From: Noviherbaspirillum galbum | Lineage (GTDB): Bacteria; Pseudomonadota; Gammaproteobacteria; Burkholderiales; Burkholderiaceae_D | Assembly (NCBI RefSeq): GCF_010974945.1 | Contig: NZ_JAAIVB010000085.1 | Span: 217,913 to 281,912, forward strand | DNA: 64,000 nucleotides | Direction: 5' to 3' | In this document: positions 1-8,983 of the stretch, piece after piece | Position numbering within the stretch: position 1 is the first letter of the stretch | Layout of the letters: each line of letters begins with the position of its first letter | Notes under the pieces: generated by a model | Told to the model about the DNA's origin: nothing | The model's input: only the letters and a program-made list of their open reading frames with translations | The model's database searches: none | Made by a program: the position numbers and the translations under genes

Positions 1-157
1 GCCATTGGCCGCGCGCGGCAGCGAGTGCCATCCGTTCGCCGGCCCCCATGGCGCGGTACCAGCCAGGCCCGCCGACGATGCAAGCCAGATGTGCTGCGGC
101 CGCTGCGAACGAGAATGTGCCGGCCAGGACCAGCATGGGACTTTGAAGGGTACTCAT
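1..157 (-). CDS. small membrane protein, N-terminal part (runs off the window)
   Basis: Reading the minus strand from ATG at 157 gives 52 codons without a stop up to the window edge. The protein begins MSTLQSPMLVLAGTFSFAAA and continues with AHLACIVGGPGWYRAMGAGERMALAA. The first 30 residues form one hydrophobic membrane segment. The phrase YRAMGAGERMA after it is typical of short, uncharacterised integral membrane proteins of beta- and gammaproteobacteria. Only a weak AGG lies upstream. No function can be assigned, and the rest of the gene lies outside the window. Confidence 0.5.
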   Translation of the reverse strand, partial: MSTLQSPMLVLAGTFSFAAAAAHLACIVGGPGWYRAMGAGERMALAAARGQW

Positions 158-390
158 GACCTAGGAAAAGCGTTATCGAATTTTCAATTATAGATCGCTT
201 GACGCCGGGTAACGGAAACGCCGATCAGAAAATCCCGTGCCCTCGTTCGCGCAGCAGTGCGGGAATCCAAACCGCTTATCGGCATCCGGCACCGTTTGCT
301 CCGCAACACCTGCGTTTCGTCGCATTTCCTTTTTCCTGTTGGTCCCCGGTCGCTTACAGTGGCGCCATTCAATTCCCACGGGGTTCCGCC

Positions 391-1467
391 ATGAAAACGA
401 TCGTCAGGGTATCCATTCCGCTTGTTGTCTTGCTGGTTGCGCTGGCGGCAGCAATTGCCTTCGGGGGACCTGTCATTCCTCCTACGCTTCATAGCGTCAG
501 CGATCCATTTCGCACGGTCGACTTTTCCGACCTGCCAGCTGCCAGGGGCTTTGTCGCGAGGGACAACACACGGCTGGCTTATCGTGCCTATCTGCCTGCA
601 AGCAATCCGAGAGGCAGCGTCGTGCTCGTCCACGGTTCAGCCGGCTCCAGCACCAGCATGCATGTGCTGGCGAAGGCGCTGTCAAAGGCCGGCTTTGCCG
701 TGTACGCCCTCGACATCCGGGGACATGGCGACTCAGGCATACGAGGCGAAATCGGCTATGTCGGCCAGCTTGAGGACGACCTCGAAGACTTCGTACATGC
801 GGTCAAGCCGGCCAGCCCGGCGACGCTTGGAGGTTTTTCGTCGGGAGGAGGCTTTGCCCTCAGATTCGCCGGCGACAGGCGGCAGAAGCTTTTTGCGAGC
901 TATCTGCTGCTGTCGCCCTATATCGGCTACGATGCGCCGACACGGCGAAAGGCCAGCGGCGGATGGGTCAGCGTAGGGGTTCCCCGCTATGTCGCGATTT
1001 CGCTCCTGAATCGAATCCATCTTCATTCGTTCGACGATCTTCCCGTGATTCGCTTCGCCATCGACGATGCGGCCGAACGCCTTCTGACCCCAACGTATTC
1101 GTATGCGTTAATTGAAAATTTCGAACCCTTGAGGGACTATCGGAAAAACATTCGCGCTGCGGCGCAGCCGATGCGAATTGTGGCCGGTCAGGAGGATGAA
1201 CTGTTCTTTGCTGATCAATTCGACGGCTTGTTCAAATCCGCCGGGCGTCCGGTACCGGTCACCCTGGTTCCCGGCGTCGGCCACATACCGCTGACGCTGA
1301 AGGCGGAGGCGGTGGCGGAAGTCGTCCGGGCAAAGGAAATGATGGATGCGAGGCCGGAGGCGCAGACAGCCGGGCTCATTCTTCGTGCTGCGCAATCGCA
1401 TCCTTCTCGGCAGCCGGTTTTTGCAGCCAACGCTGATGCAGCTGGCGCTCAAGCGGGCGGCCAATGA
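391..1467 (+). CDS. alpha/beta hydrolase, membrane-anchored or secreted
   Basis: 358 aa. The start at 391 is chosen because it opens a signal/anchor sequence (MKTIVRVSIPLVVLLVALAA); the frame is open further upstream but that part does not look coding. It has the lid-less monoglyceride-lipase-like core: an HGSAGSS oxyanion loop, then ALDIRGHGDS, then a nucleophile elbow written GFSSGGG, an acidic residue in GQEDELF and the catalytic His in GVGHIPL. It is probably an esterase/lipase acting outside the cytoplasm; substrate unknown. The last 30 residues, after the hydrolase fold ends, run 92 bp into the end of the convergent mgtC-like gene, so the C-terminal tail may be a recent read-through extension. 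Confidence 0.8.
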   Translation: MKTIVRVSIPLVVLLVALAAAIAFGGPVIPPTLHSVSDPFRTVDFSDLPAARGFVARDNTRLAYRAYLPASNPRGSVVLVHGSAGSSTSMHVLAKALSKAGFAVYALDIRGHGDSGIRGEIGYVGQLEDDLEDFVHAVKPASPATLGGFSSGGGFALRFAGDRRQKLFASYLLLSPYIGYDAPTRRKASGGWVSVGVPRYVAISLLNRIHLHSFDDLPVIRFAIDDAAERLLTPTYSYALIENFEPLRDYRKNIRAAAQPMRIVAGQEDELFFADQFDGLFKSAGRPVPVTLVPGVGHIPLTLKAEAVAEVVRAKEMMDARPEAQTAGLILRAAQSHPSRQPVFAANADAAGAQAGGQ

Positions 1468-1861
1468 AGAAAAGCAGCATCACGAGCAGCAACGCGATGC
1501 CGGAAATCTGCCACGATCCCATCCCGCAGACGATACCTAGCGCCGCCGTGATCCAGATGGAAGCCGCCGTGGTCAAGCCGTGCACGCGCGATCCGGTCGA
1601 TTCGTGGATGATGACGCCGGCCCCGAGGAATCCGATTCCGGTAATGATTCCTTGAATCACGCGGCTGACGGCGGCCATGTCGGCCGCATCCTGCCGCATC
1701 GTGAAATCCATGCTGGCCATCGTCAGCAAGGACGCGCCAAGCGCCACCAATCCCATCGTCTTCATGCCGGTGGGTTTGCCGTGGAGGTTGCGGTCGAGGC
1801 CGATGATGCAGCCGATAAGGACCGCCGACAGGAGACGAAAAAGGATTTCCTGGTAATTCAT
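1376..1861 (-). CDS. MgtC/SapB family membrane protein
   Basis: 161 aa, the usual length for the short MgtC/SapB proteins. Family signatures are LIGCIIGLDRNLHGKPTGMK at the N-terminus, then RVIQGIITGIGFLGAGVI and GLTTAASIWITAALG. Four to five hydrophobic segments are visible. Members are inner-membrane proteins tied to magnesium limitation or acid adaptation. The basic tail (RPLERQLHQRW) faces the cytoplasm in relatives. It is convergent with the hydrolase gene, and the two coding ends overlap by 92 bp. Confidence 0.85.
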   Translation of the reverse strand: MNYQEILFRLLSAVLIGCIIGLDRNLHGKPTGMKTMGLVALGASLLTMASMDFTMRQDAADMAAVSRVIQGIITGIGFLGAGVIIHESTGSRVHGLTTAASIWITAALGIVCGMGSWQISGIALLLVMLLFFIGRPLERQLHQRWLQKPAAEKDAIAQHEE

Positions 1862-2143
1862 GGCGTCATGGGCTCATTATGCTGTGGACAAGTCATTATC
1901 ATCATACGCTTCCCCAATGCATATCCTTCCATCACTGCTTGGCAGGTGTCTTGTTACCTCGTGGAACGCTTCCTGGCAGGCATCTGGCGCCGGATCCTTT
2001 CATTCAGTGCAGCGTGATGCGATCTTCAGCGATCGCAAGAAGCCGTATTCGGCGGTAGGTATGATGAACGATCGAATGATGCGAAGCGCCCGTCTTTTGC
2101 CTCCGGCCTCAATGGACGTTCAACACCCTCAACAAACGCGCCT

Positions 2144-3433
2144 ATGACGATTGACTACTTTGCCGTGATATCGGTCGTTTCGATTGGCATTGTCAGCGCG
2201 CTGATTTTCCTCGTTCTGTTTGAGCCTGGCCTGGACTACCGGATCGGCACGCCGTTGCCGGCGAGCGCTTCGGACGAGTTCGAATCGCTGCTGTGCGCGG
2301 TCATCGATGAGTCGCCGACCGTCGTGACGCACTGGGAGGTGCATACCCGGGGTGCGGATTTCTATGAAGCCGAACTACGGGCGATCGCGGCGGCAAGGAC
2401 CTCCATTCACATCGAGGCCTTCATCTTCCACGAAGGCCCGATCGGAAAACGATTCATCAATGCGCTCAGCGAGCGCGCAGCGGCCGGCGTGACGGTGCGT
2501 ATCATCGTCGATGCCTTCGGCAGCATCCTTACCCCGTCCCGGTTTTTTGCCCCGCTGCGCGAGGCTGGCGGCCAGGTGGTGTGGTACCAGCCGCTGCGCT
2601 GGTACACCTTGAAGCGCTATAACAATCGTACTCATCGTGAGTTGCTGATCGTCGACGGTACGACCGGTTTCATCGGCGGGGCAGGCATTGCCGGGCACTG
2701 GAACGAAACGCAGGATGGCTTGCCTCCCTGGCGCGATACGGTAGTCAAGGTGGAAGGTCCGGCGGTCGTCGCATTGCAGACGGTGTTCATCGATAACTGG
2801 CTGGAAGGCAGCGGCGAGATCCTGGCTGCCGAAGAAGTTTTTCCGCAAGACAATAGGGTGCCGCATCCACGCGATCATCATGGCATTGCGCTCGCGCTGG
2901 GGAGCAATCCTACAGCCGGGCGGAGCACCCGTTCGCGCACTCTTTTCCAGTTGCTGATCGCGGCGGCAGGTCAAGAGGTCCTCATCAATTCGCCTTACTT
3001 CCTGCCTGACCGTGCATTGCGCCGGTGCCTGCTGGCAGCCGCCGCGCGCGGCGTCGAAATCCGGGTCATCATGCCGGGGACGCACAACAATCACCTGTTT
3101 GCTCGGCTGGCCAGCCGGCGGCTGTACGGCGAGCTGCTGCGGGGAGGGATTCGTCTTTTCGAATACCAGCCCGGGATGATTCACGCAAAGATCATGGTAG
3201 TCGACCGCATATGGTCAGTCGTCGGATCGACCAACTTCGACAGCCGTTCATTCGAGCTCAATGACGAAGTGAACCTGGCGGTCCGCGATCCCGCCCTTGC
3301 CGCCCGGCTGGGCGACGACTTCCAGCTGGATCTCTCGCGCAGTCCCGAGGTGAAGCTGGCCGAGTGGGAAAAGCGGCCGCTCGCCGAGCGCATCGGCAGC
3401 ATGATCGGCCGCGTGATCGAGCGACAGGAATGA
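2144..3433 (+). CDS. phospholipase D-like / cardiolipin synthase-type protein
   Basis: 429 aa, with one N-terminal membrane segment (residues about 4-26) and two PLD domains. The second HKD motif is canonical (MIHAKIMVVD followed by GSTNFDSRSFELNDE). The first reads THRELLIVDG, with Glu where the catalytic Lys normally stands, so the N-terminal half-site deviates. Members transfer phosphatidyl groups between phospholipids at the inner membrane to make cardiolipin. The gene stands alone behind a roughly 280-bp intergenic stretch. Whether it is a true Cls or a related PLD phosphodiesterase cannot be settled from sequence. Confidence 0.75.
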   Translation: MTIDYFAVISVVSIGIVSALIFLVLFEPGLDYRIGTPLPASASDEFESLLCAVIDESPTVVTHWEVHTRGADFYEAELRAIAAARTSIHIEAFIFHEGPIGKRFINALSERAAAGVTVRIIVDAFGSILTPSRFFAPLREAGGQVVWYQPLRWYTLKRYNNRTHRELLIVDGTTGFIGGAGIAGHWNETQDGLPPWRDTVVKVEGPAVVALQTVFIDNWLEGSGEILAAEEVFPQDNRVPHPRDHHGIALALGSNPTAGRSTRSRTLFQLLIAAAGQEVLINSPYFLPDRALRRCLLAAAARGVEIRVIMPGTHNNHLFARLASRRLYGELLRGGIRLFEYQPGMIHAKIMVVDRIWSVVGSTNFDSRSFELNDEVNLAVRDPALAARLGDDFQLDLSRSPEVKLAEWEKRPLAERIGSMIGRVIERQE

Positions 3434-3598
3434 CAGGCCGTCGTGCGGGTTCGCAGGTGCGGCGTTGGTATCGGAGGCGGCAGCCCTTTGCATGAGCGTC
3501 GATACGAGAACAGGATCCCGAAAACTGTCCTTCTTCAGCGCACGACCCGGAACTCTTCAAAACGGTTATATTTGCATCAACCAATTCATCTGACTGCC

Positions 3599-4297
3599 AT
3601 GCGAGTTACCTTCCGCTGCGATCCCGCGCTGATCGATATCCTGCCCCGCCCGAAGCTGGCGAGGGAAGCGATCCCCGACTGGTTAAAGAGCATGCCTGCG
3701 AAAGCGTTTTCAGACCTGCATGGGCGGGATGTCCGGACCGTCAAGCAGTGTCCGCCATTCGTCGACGCCATGGCACACGGGTTCATGATTTCGCTGCCCT
3801 GCGATGTCCGCGTGGAAGGCGGCGTGTTTGAATGGGATTGGCCGGCGCCGCCCATTACGGTAGACCAGCACCCGGCTTCGCCACTCAGCTTCCATCCGCC
3901 GGCGCAAGTCCTGGGCACGCCGTTGCATCGACCGGATGCGGTACTCATCAAGTTCAACAGTTTCTGGACCATCGAGCTCGAAACGGGCTGGTCCCTGTTC
4001 GCCACCCATCCTGTAAACCGGCCTGATCTGCCGTTTCGGCTGTTGTCAGGGTTGGTGGATGCCGATCACTTTCATGATGGCGGCATCAACTTCCCGGCGA
4101 CATGGCTGGATCCGGAGTTCCAGGGAGTCCTCCCCAAGGGAATGCCGGTCGCCCAATGCTTTGCCGTCCCGCGCGCTCGCCCGGAACTCGTGTTCGAAAC
4201 ATTGGAAGGCGAGAATGCGATCGCTTATTCCGCGACGGTTGCGGAAATCCTGGCGGCGCCGAATGTGTATCGAAAGCGATTCCGGCAGCGCAAGTAG
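3599..4297 (+). CDS. conserved protein of unknown function
   Basis: 232 aa from ATG 3599. The frame is open upstream, but that part is not protein-like. The sequence is rich in Pro, Trp and Phe: DWLKSMPAKAFSDLHG near the N-terminus, then TVKQCPPFVDAM, FEWDWPAPPI and ELETGWSLFATHPVNRPDLP. There is no signal peptide or membrane segment. I do not recognise a named domain with certainty; the layout resembles uncharacterised cytosolic proteins also seen in phages. It converges on the TPR gene with a 5-bp gap and no room for a terminator. Confidence 0.65.
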   Translation: MRVTFRCDPALIDILPRPKLAREAIPDWLKSMPAKAFSDLHGRDVRTVKQCPPFVDAMAHGFMISLPCDVRVEGGVFEWDWPAPPITVDQHPASPLSFHPPAQVLGTPLHRPDAVLIKFNSFWTIELETGWSLFATHPVNRPDLPFRLLSGLVDADHFHDGGINFPATWLDPEFQGVLPKGMPVAQCFAVPRARPELVFETLEGENAIAYSATVAEILAAPNVYRKRFRQRK

Positions 4298-4302
4298 GCA
4301 TC

Positions 4303-5025
4303 TCAGCAAACGAGGGCTGCCCGCAGGTGCTCGGGATTGAGCCACAGGCGGCCCGCGCTGCCTGCGGTCAGCGCATGTGCGACGCGAGCGTAGGTTTCCG
4401 GGCGCAGTCGCACGGCGAGGCGGTAAGCCTGGATGGCCTCCTCGAGCCGGCGCGCCTCCTGCAGCACCAGGCCAAGATTGACGGCCGCTTCGACGTAGTC
4501 CGGCTGGTGCTGCAAGGCCGACCGGAAGGCGGCCGCCGCGCCGTCCAGATCCTGCAGGTCCTGCCGCGCGAGTCCGAGCGAGAACCAGGCTGGAGCGTAG
4601 GACGGCGCCAATGCGACGGTACGGTCCAGCGCCGTGGCGGCGTCCTGTATGCGCCGCACGGCGTAGAGTGTCAGGCCGAGTTGATAAACCGCTTCAACGG
4701 ATGCGGGATCGAATTTCGCCGCCTGCTCGAAATACGCGATCGCCAGCTGGGACTGCGCTTCCGCCCGGGCGATTTTCCCGGCCAGAACGAGCGTAGGCGC
4801 ATGCTGCGGACGCCCTCTCAGGCTTTCGATGACGTGATTGCTTGCAGACTGCAGATCGTTCCTGGCCAGGGCAATGACCGCTGCAAGCTGACGTGCGGCG
4901 GGATGGGCCGGCGCCTGGTGCACCAAGCGGACGCAGATGGCTTCCGCGTCCGCCAGGTGGCCATGGTTGAAATGCTGGAGTGCGGCGCCAAGGGCAGTCC
5001 CGAACTCGGCGTCTGTGATTGCCAT
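4303..5025 (-). CDS. tetratricopeptide repeat protein
   Basis: 240 aa made almost entirely of TPR helices, about six repeats. The clearest are AIAYFEQAAKFDPASVEAVY, ATALDRTVALAPSYAPAWFS, AAAFRSALQHQPDYVEAAVN and AIQAYRLAVRLRPETYARV, each with the usual A/G-Y-P spacing. No signal peptide is seen. It probably acts as a protein-protein scaffold in the cytoplasm. The tail (AGRLWLNPEHLRAALVC) resembles linkers that precede a catalytic domain in longer TPR proteins, but the frame ends here. Partner unknown. Confidence 0.8.
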   Translation of the reverse strand: MAITDAEFGTALGAALQHFNHGHLADAEAICVRLVHQAPAHPAARQLAAVIALARNDLQSASNHVIESLRGRPQHAPTLVLAGKIARAEAQSQLAIAYFEQAAKFDPASVEAVYQLGLTLYAVRRIQDAATALDRTVALAPSYAPAWFSLGLARQDLQDLDGAAAAFRSALQHQPDYVEAAVNLGLVLQEARRLEEAIQAYRLAVRLRPETYARVAHALTAGSAGRLWLNPEHLRAALVC

Positions 5026-5134
5026 GTGGTTGACTGATCTGCGTCCGTTGCGATGGGGAGAGTATGACAGGGACGCCGCGGGGATGCGAGCGCATCGGCG
5101 TCATGCGCCGATGCATCCGTCTCGACTGGCCGGC

Positions 5135-5629
5135 TTAGTTGATCTTGCCGGCGTCGTTGTTGCGGCGGGCGATGTCGGCGCCGCGCTTGTGGTATTCACC
5201 GTTGCGGGCGACCAGGTCTTTCCGCATGTCGCCGCGGTCCCTGGAGAGGTCTGCCCGGTCCTTCTTCAGGTCGCGGCGTTCGGCGCCGGCTTCCCGCAGT
5301 GCATTCTCGCGTGCCCTTTCCATCTTGCGCGCATCCTTGAAATCGCCCCTGGCCACGTCGGCATCCTCGCGGCGCTGGTCGGCGCGCGCGGCAACCACGT
5401 CGGCCCGCAGTTCCTTGCCGTCGCGGGCGATGTCGCGCTTGTCCTGGCGAATATCCTGCCGGTCGTAGCGGATGTCGCGCGTCTCGGCGCGCAGAGTGCG
5501 GTTGTCCTGGCGGATGGCAGCGTTGTCGGCCTTCACCTGGCCTACGGGATTGGAGGCCGGTGCCTGGGCGAAGGCGGTCATGCCAATGGAAGACAGCAGG
5601 GCGGTGAGGGCGATGGAGCGAGCGTTCAT
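5135..5629 (-). CDS. exported, highly charged helical protein
   Basis: 164 aa with a clear Sec signal peptide (MNARSIALTALLSSIGMTAFA, cleavage near AFA-QA). The mature part is a run of charged heptad-like units: DNRTLRAETRDIRYDRQDIR, then DIARDGKELRADVVAARADQ and RRDLKKDRADLSRDRGDMRK. Almost no hydrophobic residues break the Asp/Arg alternation, so a long single helix or periplasmic coiled coil is expected. Such proteins are common in Burkholderiales, and no function is established. Its stop is followed by the TPR gene on the same strand. Confidence 0.7.
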   Translation of the reverse strand: MNARSIALTALLSSIGMTAFAQAPASNPVGQVKADNAAIRQDNRTLRAETRDIRYDRQDIRQDKRDIARDGKELRADVVAARADQRREDADVARGDFKDARKMERARENALREAGAERRDLKKDRADLSRDRGDMRKDLVARNGEYHKRGADIARRNNDAGKIN

Positions 5630-5832
5630 GAGGGTGTCCTTTCAGTGGTTCGGCGCGGGAAGGCGGCGCCGTTACTGCCCATAACGACCGGGCTGCGGTG
5701 ACGACGACGGACTTTCTGTAAGCGCTGTAACAGGAATTTTCAGGGGGCAAGCCGTGCCGCGCAGGCATTGTCCCATCGCTGATGCGTCTCCTCTCGCCAG
5801 ACATGGACCCGGCGTGCGCCATGCCCCTGCGG

Positions 5833-5859
5833 CTGCAAGCACTGCAAGCACTGCAAGCA
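5833..5859. repeat. three 9-bp tandem repeats
   Basis: CTGCAAGCA is repeated three times without error at 5833, 5842 and 5851, just past the stop of the DUF1501 gene. It probably arose by slippage; no coding role. Confidence 0.8.
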
Positions 5860-5867
5860 CGCAGTGT

Positions 5868-7070
5868 CTACACCAGCCCGAGCGCCTTGGGCGTCACGCC
5901 GGGAAACACGCTCTCGAGTTGCTGGCCACTCAGGCCATACATTCTTGCGAACAAGCCGGCCAGTATCGCGCGATACTCGTTGAGGACCGGGTAATCGCGG
6001 TTCTGGAACAGGGTTTCCGCGCGCAGGTCGATTTGCTCTCCGGCGATCCTGCCTCCGCTGACCGCGCCGCCCAGGATCCAGAACACGGTGCCGTGGCCGT
6101 GGTCGGTGCCGCGATTGCCGTTTTCGCGGAAGGTGCGGCCGAATTCACTGACCACCACTACCACGGTCTTGCGCCAGTCCGGCCCCATTGCATGGGCAAA
6201 CGTCGAGAGCCCGCGCCCGAGTTCATCGAGGCGTCCGGCAAGATAGCCGCTGGAGGCGCCCTGCCCGACGTGCGTGTCCCAGCCGCCAACGTCGATGAAG
6301 CCGATCTGGTACTTGTCCTTCATCAGCGAAGCAACGCGGCGGGCTTCCATTTCGAAGCCCTTGGTATTGATTGCGTTGCGGTTGGCCGCTTCCATTTCGC
6401 CGGCCATTTCCCGCATCACTTCGCCGCGGGTGGCAAAGCCTTCCTCGACCTGCCTGCCAAGCGGCTGGTTGGCATACATGGCGGCGATGATCTTGCTCTG
6501 GCGTTCGTCGAGGCCGGGCTTGCCGATCGTGCGCAGCGCAACGTTCGGTACATCGACACTGCCCTGGAAAATCCGCGGCAGCTGGTCCGTGAAGGAGATG
6601 GGCATGGAACGCTGCGTGCCGCCGAGCACGGCGGCAAGGCGATTCATGAAACCGGAGCGGTAGTCGCGGCGGCCTTGGGCCTGGCCCAGCTCGATCGTGT
6701 CCTGGGTTTCGAAATGGCTGCGCGTGAGATCATCCGTGCCGGCGAAGGGAACGAAGATGGCCTGCCGCGCCTGGAACAGCGGATAGATGCTGTCCTTGAG
6801 CGCGGGATGCAGCGCCCAGTCGGAGGAGAGCGGCAGGCTGGCGCCGGGCGCGTCCGAGGGTTTGGGGATGGCGATGTTCGGACGCGACTGGTAATAGAAA
6901 TCGCTCCCAAACGGTACCAGCAGGCTGGCGGCGTCGTAGCCGCCGCGCAGGAATACCACCAGCAGCTTCGCCGGCGCGGCGGGTGCCGCCAGCACGCGGC
7001 TCGCATATCCGACTGCCGTACCGGTCAGGGGCAGGGTGCCCAGCCATTTCAACAATGCGCGTCTTTGCAT
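5868..7070 (-). CDS. DUF1501 family exported protein
   Basis: 400 aa. The N-terminus MQRRALLKWLGTLPLTGTAV carries a twin-arginine-like RR-x-LLK signal, and KLLVVFLRGGYDAASLLVPF is the family hallmark. Later blocks (SRSHFETQDTIELG-like with RSHFETQD, VVSEFGRTFRENGNRGTDHG, GRIAGEQIDLR) match the alkaline-phosphatase-like sulfatase superfamily fold proposed for DUF1501. It lies 12 bp downstream of the DUF1800 gene, and the two nearly always travel as a pair. The pair is thought to act outside the cytoplasm; the substrate is unknown. Confidence 0.85.
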   Translation of the reverse strand: MQRRALLKWLGTLPLTGTAVGYASRVLAAPAAPAKLLVVFLRGGYDAASLLVPFGSDFYYQSRPNIAIPKPSDAPGASLPLSSDWALHPALKDSIYPLFQARQAIFVPFAGTDDLTRSHFETQDTIELGQAQGRRDYRSGFMNRLAAVLGGTQRSMPISFTDQLPRIFQGSVDVPNVALRTIGKPGLDERQSKIIAAMYANQPLGRQVEEGFATRGEVMREMAGEMEAANRNAINTKGFEMEARRVASLMKDKYQIGFIDVGGWDTHVGQGASSGYLAGRLDELGRGLSTFAHAMGPDWRKTVVVVVSEFGRTFRENGNRGTDHGHGTVFWILGGAVSGGRIAGEQIDLRAETLFQNRDYPVLNEYRAILAGLFARMYGLSGQQLESVFPGVTPKALGLV

Positions 7071-7082
7071 GGCGGCTCCACA

Positions 7083-8669
7083 TCAACGGAACATGAATTC
7101 GGGCGAGGCCAGCAGGAAGCTGTTCCATTCCTGCGGCGAGACCGCCTGCTCGAGCGCATGGCGCGTCGCCGGGCCGATCACCTTCTGGAAAGCGTCGTAA
7201 TACAACGGCGTTGCGAGCTGCGGGAAGGCTGGATGGTCCTGCCCTTGCGGGCCTTCGCTCTTGAACAGGCCGGCGCTGCCGGAGCCGATGGACTTGGCGA
7301 TCTCGAAGCGCGTCGTCATCTGCCCCGAGCTCTGCCAGTCGGCGGACGAGAGCGGGTAACCGTCCGGCGTCTGGCGGCCATACAGCGGTTCGCCCATGCG
7401 ATATAGCCAGCCCGCCATCGGGTTGGCATTCAGGATGGGTTTGTCGTCGTAGGCCATGCGCACCGCTGAGACGACGTAGTGGACCGGATCCTTGAATGCG
7501 CGGCCAAGCGACTGCCTGAACTCGGCGGATGCGAACAAGACCGCCAGTGTCGCGGCAATGTCGCCGTCCGCCCGCAGGAACGTGTCGGCCATGCGCCGGG
7601 TGAGCGGTTGCGGCGGTTCGTTTCCGGTGAAATACACGGCAAGCTTGCGGCTGAGGTAGAGGGCCGTGGCCGGACTGCGGCATAGCCGGTCCAGGGCCTC
7701 GTCCACCTCGCCCAGGCCCCGGCCTTTCAGCGGCTGGCCGAGGAACACCTTGTCGCCATAGTCGTGCCGGTTGGGATTGAATTCGAACAAACCGCGGCGC
7801 ACGTATTGGCCCTGCAAGCCAGCCCTGACATTCGGCGCCTGGTTGCCAAGGTTGACACCGAGGCCGGTGAGGATGCGGGCGAGCTCCTGCACGTCGTTCT
7901 GCGTGTACCCGCTGTTGACGCCGAGCGTATGCAGTTCCATCAGCTCGCGCGCGTAATTCTCGTTGAGGTGCCCGGCGGCGTTCTGCTCGTTGTCGAGGTA
8001 GCGCAGCATCGCCGGGTGGTACACGGTGGCCCGCAGCAGGTCGCGGAACTTGCCGAGCGCATGGGGACGGATCGCGTGCTCTTCGTAGTCGCCCACCATG
8101 GCGCGCAGGTTGTGCTTGCCCTGATGGATATTGAAATGGTTCATCCAGAACCAGGTCAGCTGCTCCTGCAGCTGGTTGGACGAATAGGCGTCGCGCAGCA
8201 ACGAGCGCGCGGCGGCTTCCCGGGCCAGGCGGTTGAGCTCGTCCTGGTAGGCCTGCTGGGCGGCCTTCTTGTCGTCGTCGTTGGCGATCGCATCGACCTG
8301 TTTGCGCCGCTGCTCCAGCTCCATCACCAGCTGGTCCATCGGGCGCTGCGTGATGGTCATGCTCCGGATCTGGGCATCGATCGCCGCGGGTAGCCTGGCG
8401 TTGGCGGGATGCAGCTGTTGCTGCAGGTAGCGGTTGAAAGAGACGGCCTGCGCTTCCTTGTAGGTGGACGTGCTGGCTCCCCAGGTCACGCGGTTGAGGG
8501 CAGGCAGCAGCGAGGCGGCGGGAATGGCGAAATCCGGCGGCGTGCCGCCAGCGGGGCGGGAGGGCTGCGATGCACAGCCGGCGAGCGCGGCCAGTGCGAT
8601 CGGCAGCGAGAGCCACGGCATTCGCTGGACGTGGAGTCCCGTTTTCATTCGTCGATGCAAGGTCTTCAT
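7083..8669 (-). CDS. DUF1800 family lipoprotein
   Basis: 528 aa from ATG 8669. Starts at 8708 and 8720 are also possible, the last with a GAG 10 nt upstream. A lipoprotein signal is present (PWLSLPIALAALAGC). Family blocks include ALNRVTWGAST near the N-terminus, then LTWFWMNHFNIHQGKHNLRA, NEQNAAGHLNENYARELMEL, HTLGVNSGYTQNDVQELARI and RKLAVYFTGNEPPQPL. DUF1800 proteins pair with DUF1501 partners and are exported; the biochemical role is not established. The first gene of a two-gene operon. Confidence 0.85.
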   Translation of the reverse strand: MKTLHRRMKTGLHVQRMPWLSLPIALAALAGCASQPSRPAGGTPPDFAIPAASLLPALNRVTWGASTSTYKEAQAVSFNRYLQQQLHPANARLPAAIDAQIRSMTITQRPMDQLVMELEQRRKQVDAIANDDDKKAAQQAYQDELNRLAREAAARSLLRDAYSSNQLQEQLTWFWMNHFNIHQGKHNLRAMVGDYEEHAIRPHALGKFRDLLRATVYHPAMLRYLDNEQNAAGHLNENYARELMELHTLGVNSGYTQNDVQELARILTGLGVNLGNQAPNVRAGLQGQYVRRGLFEFNPNRHDYGDKVFLGQPLKGRGLGEVDEALDRLCRSPATALYLSRKLAVYFTGNEPPQPLTRRMADTFLRADGDIAATLAVLFASAEFRQSLGRAFKDPVHYVVSAVRMAYDDKPILNANPMAGWLYRMGEPLYGRQTPDGYPLSSADWQSSGQMTTRFEIAKSIGSGSAGLFKSEGPQGQDHPAFPQLATPLYYDAFQKVIGPATRHALEQAVSPQEWNSFLLASPEFMFR

Positions 8670-8855
8670 GTACCGACCGAAGGCGGTGGAATCTTGTGAG
8701 AAATTCATTTCTGCCGGCATGGCGTTGGATCTCGTCGTTGAGTGTCGGTCGCGCAAACGGCCCGTCGGCCTGCCTTTGGAAAACGGCACAAGCTTCGTTA
8801 GGTTGACGATCCGGATTCCATGACGGGAGGCAATTCTAGCGGTCGGGTGAACGGT

Positions 8856-8902
8856 ATCAGGCACGAAATCCCGCAAAAACTGCCTGCGGGCTCGTGCCTG
8901 AT
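8856..8902. terminator. nested hairpin between the lipase gene and the DUF1800 gene
   Basis: Perfect 11-bp outer stem ATCAGGCACGA / TCGTGCCTGAT with an inner 6-bp stem CCCGCA / TGCGGG. It lies about 80 bp beyond the stop of the minus-strand lipase gene, so it probably ends that transcript. No T-tract follows the outer stem. The rest of 8670-8983 shows nothing codable. Confidence 0.5.
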
Positions 8903-8983
8903 GTGCGTGGCAACTGCAACGTCGCCATGAATGCGGAGCAGGTAAAGCGCGTGACGAAGTAGGGAATTCACATCGTGGCGATG

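Noticed and set aside
5754..8616. Very long frames antisense to the DUF1501/DUF1800 genes
   Set aside because: GC-rich third positions create open antisense frames; they are Arg/Pro/His-rich and lack family motifs.
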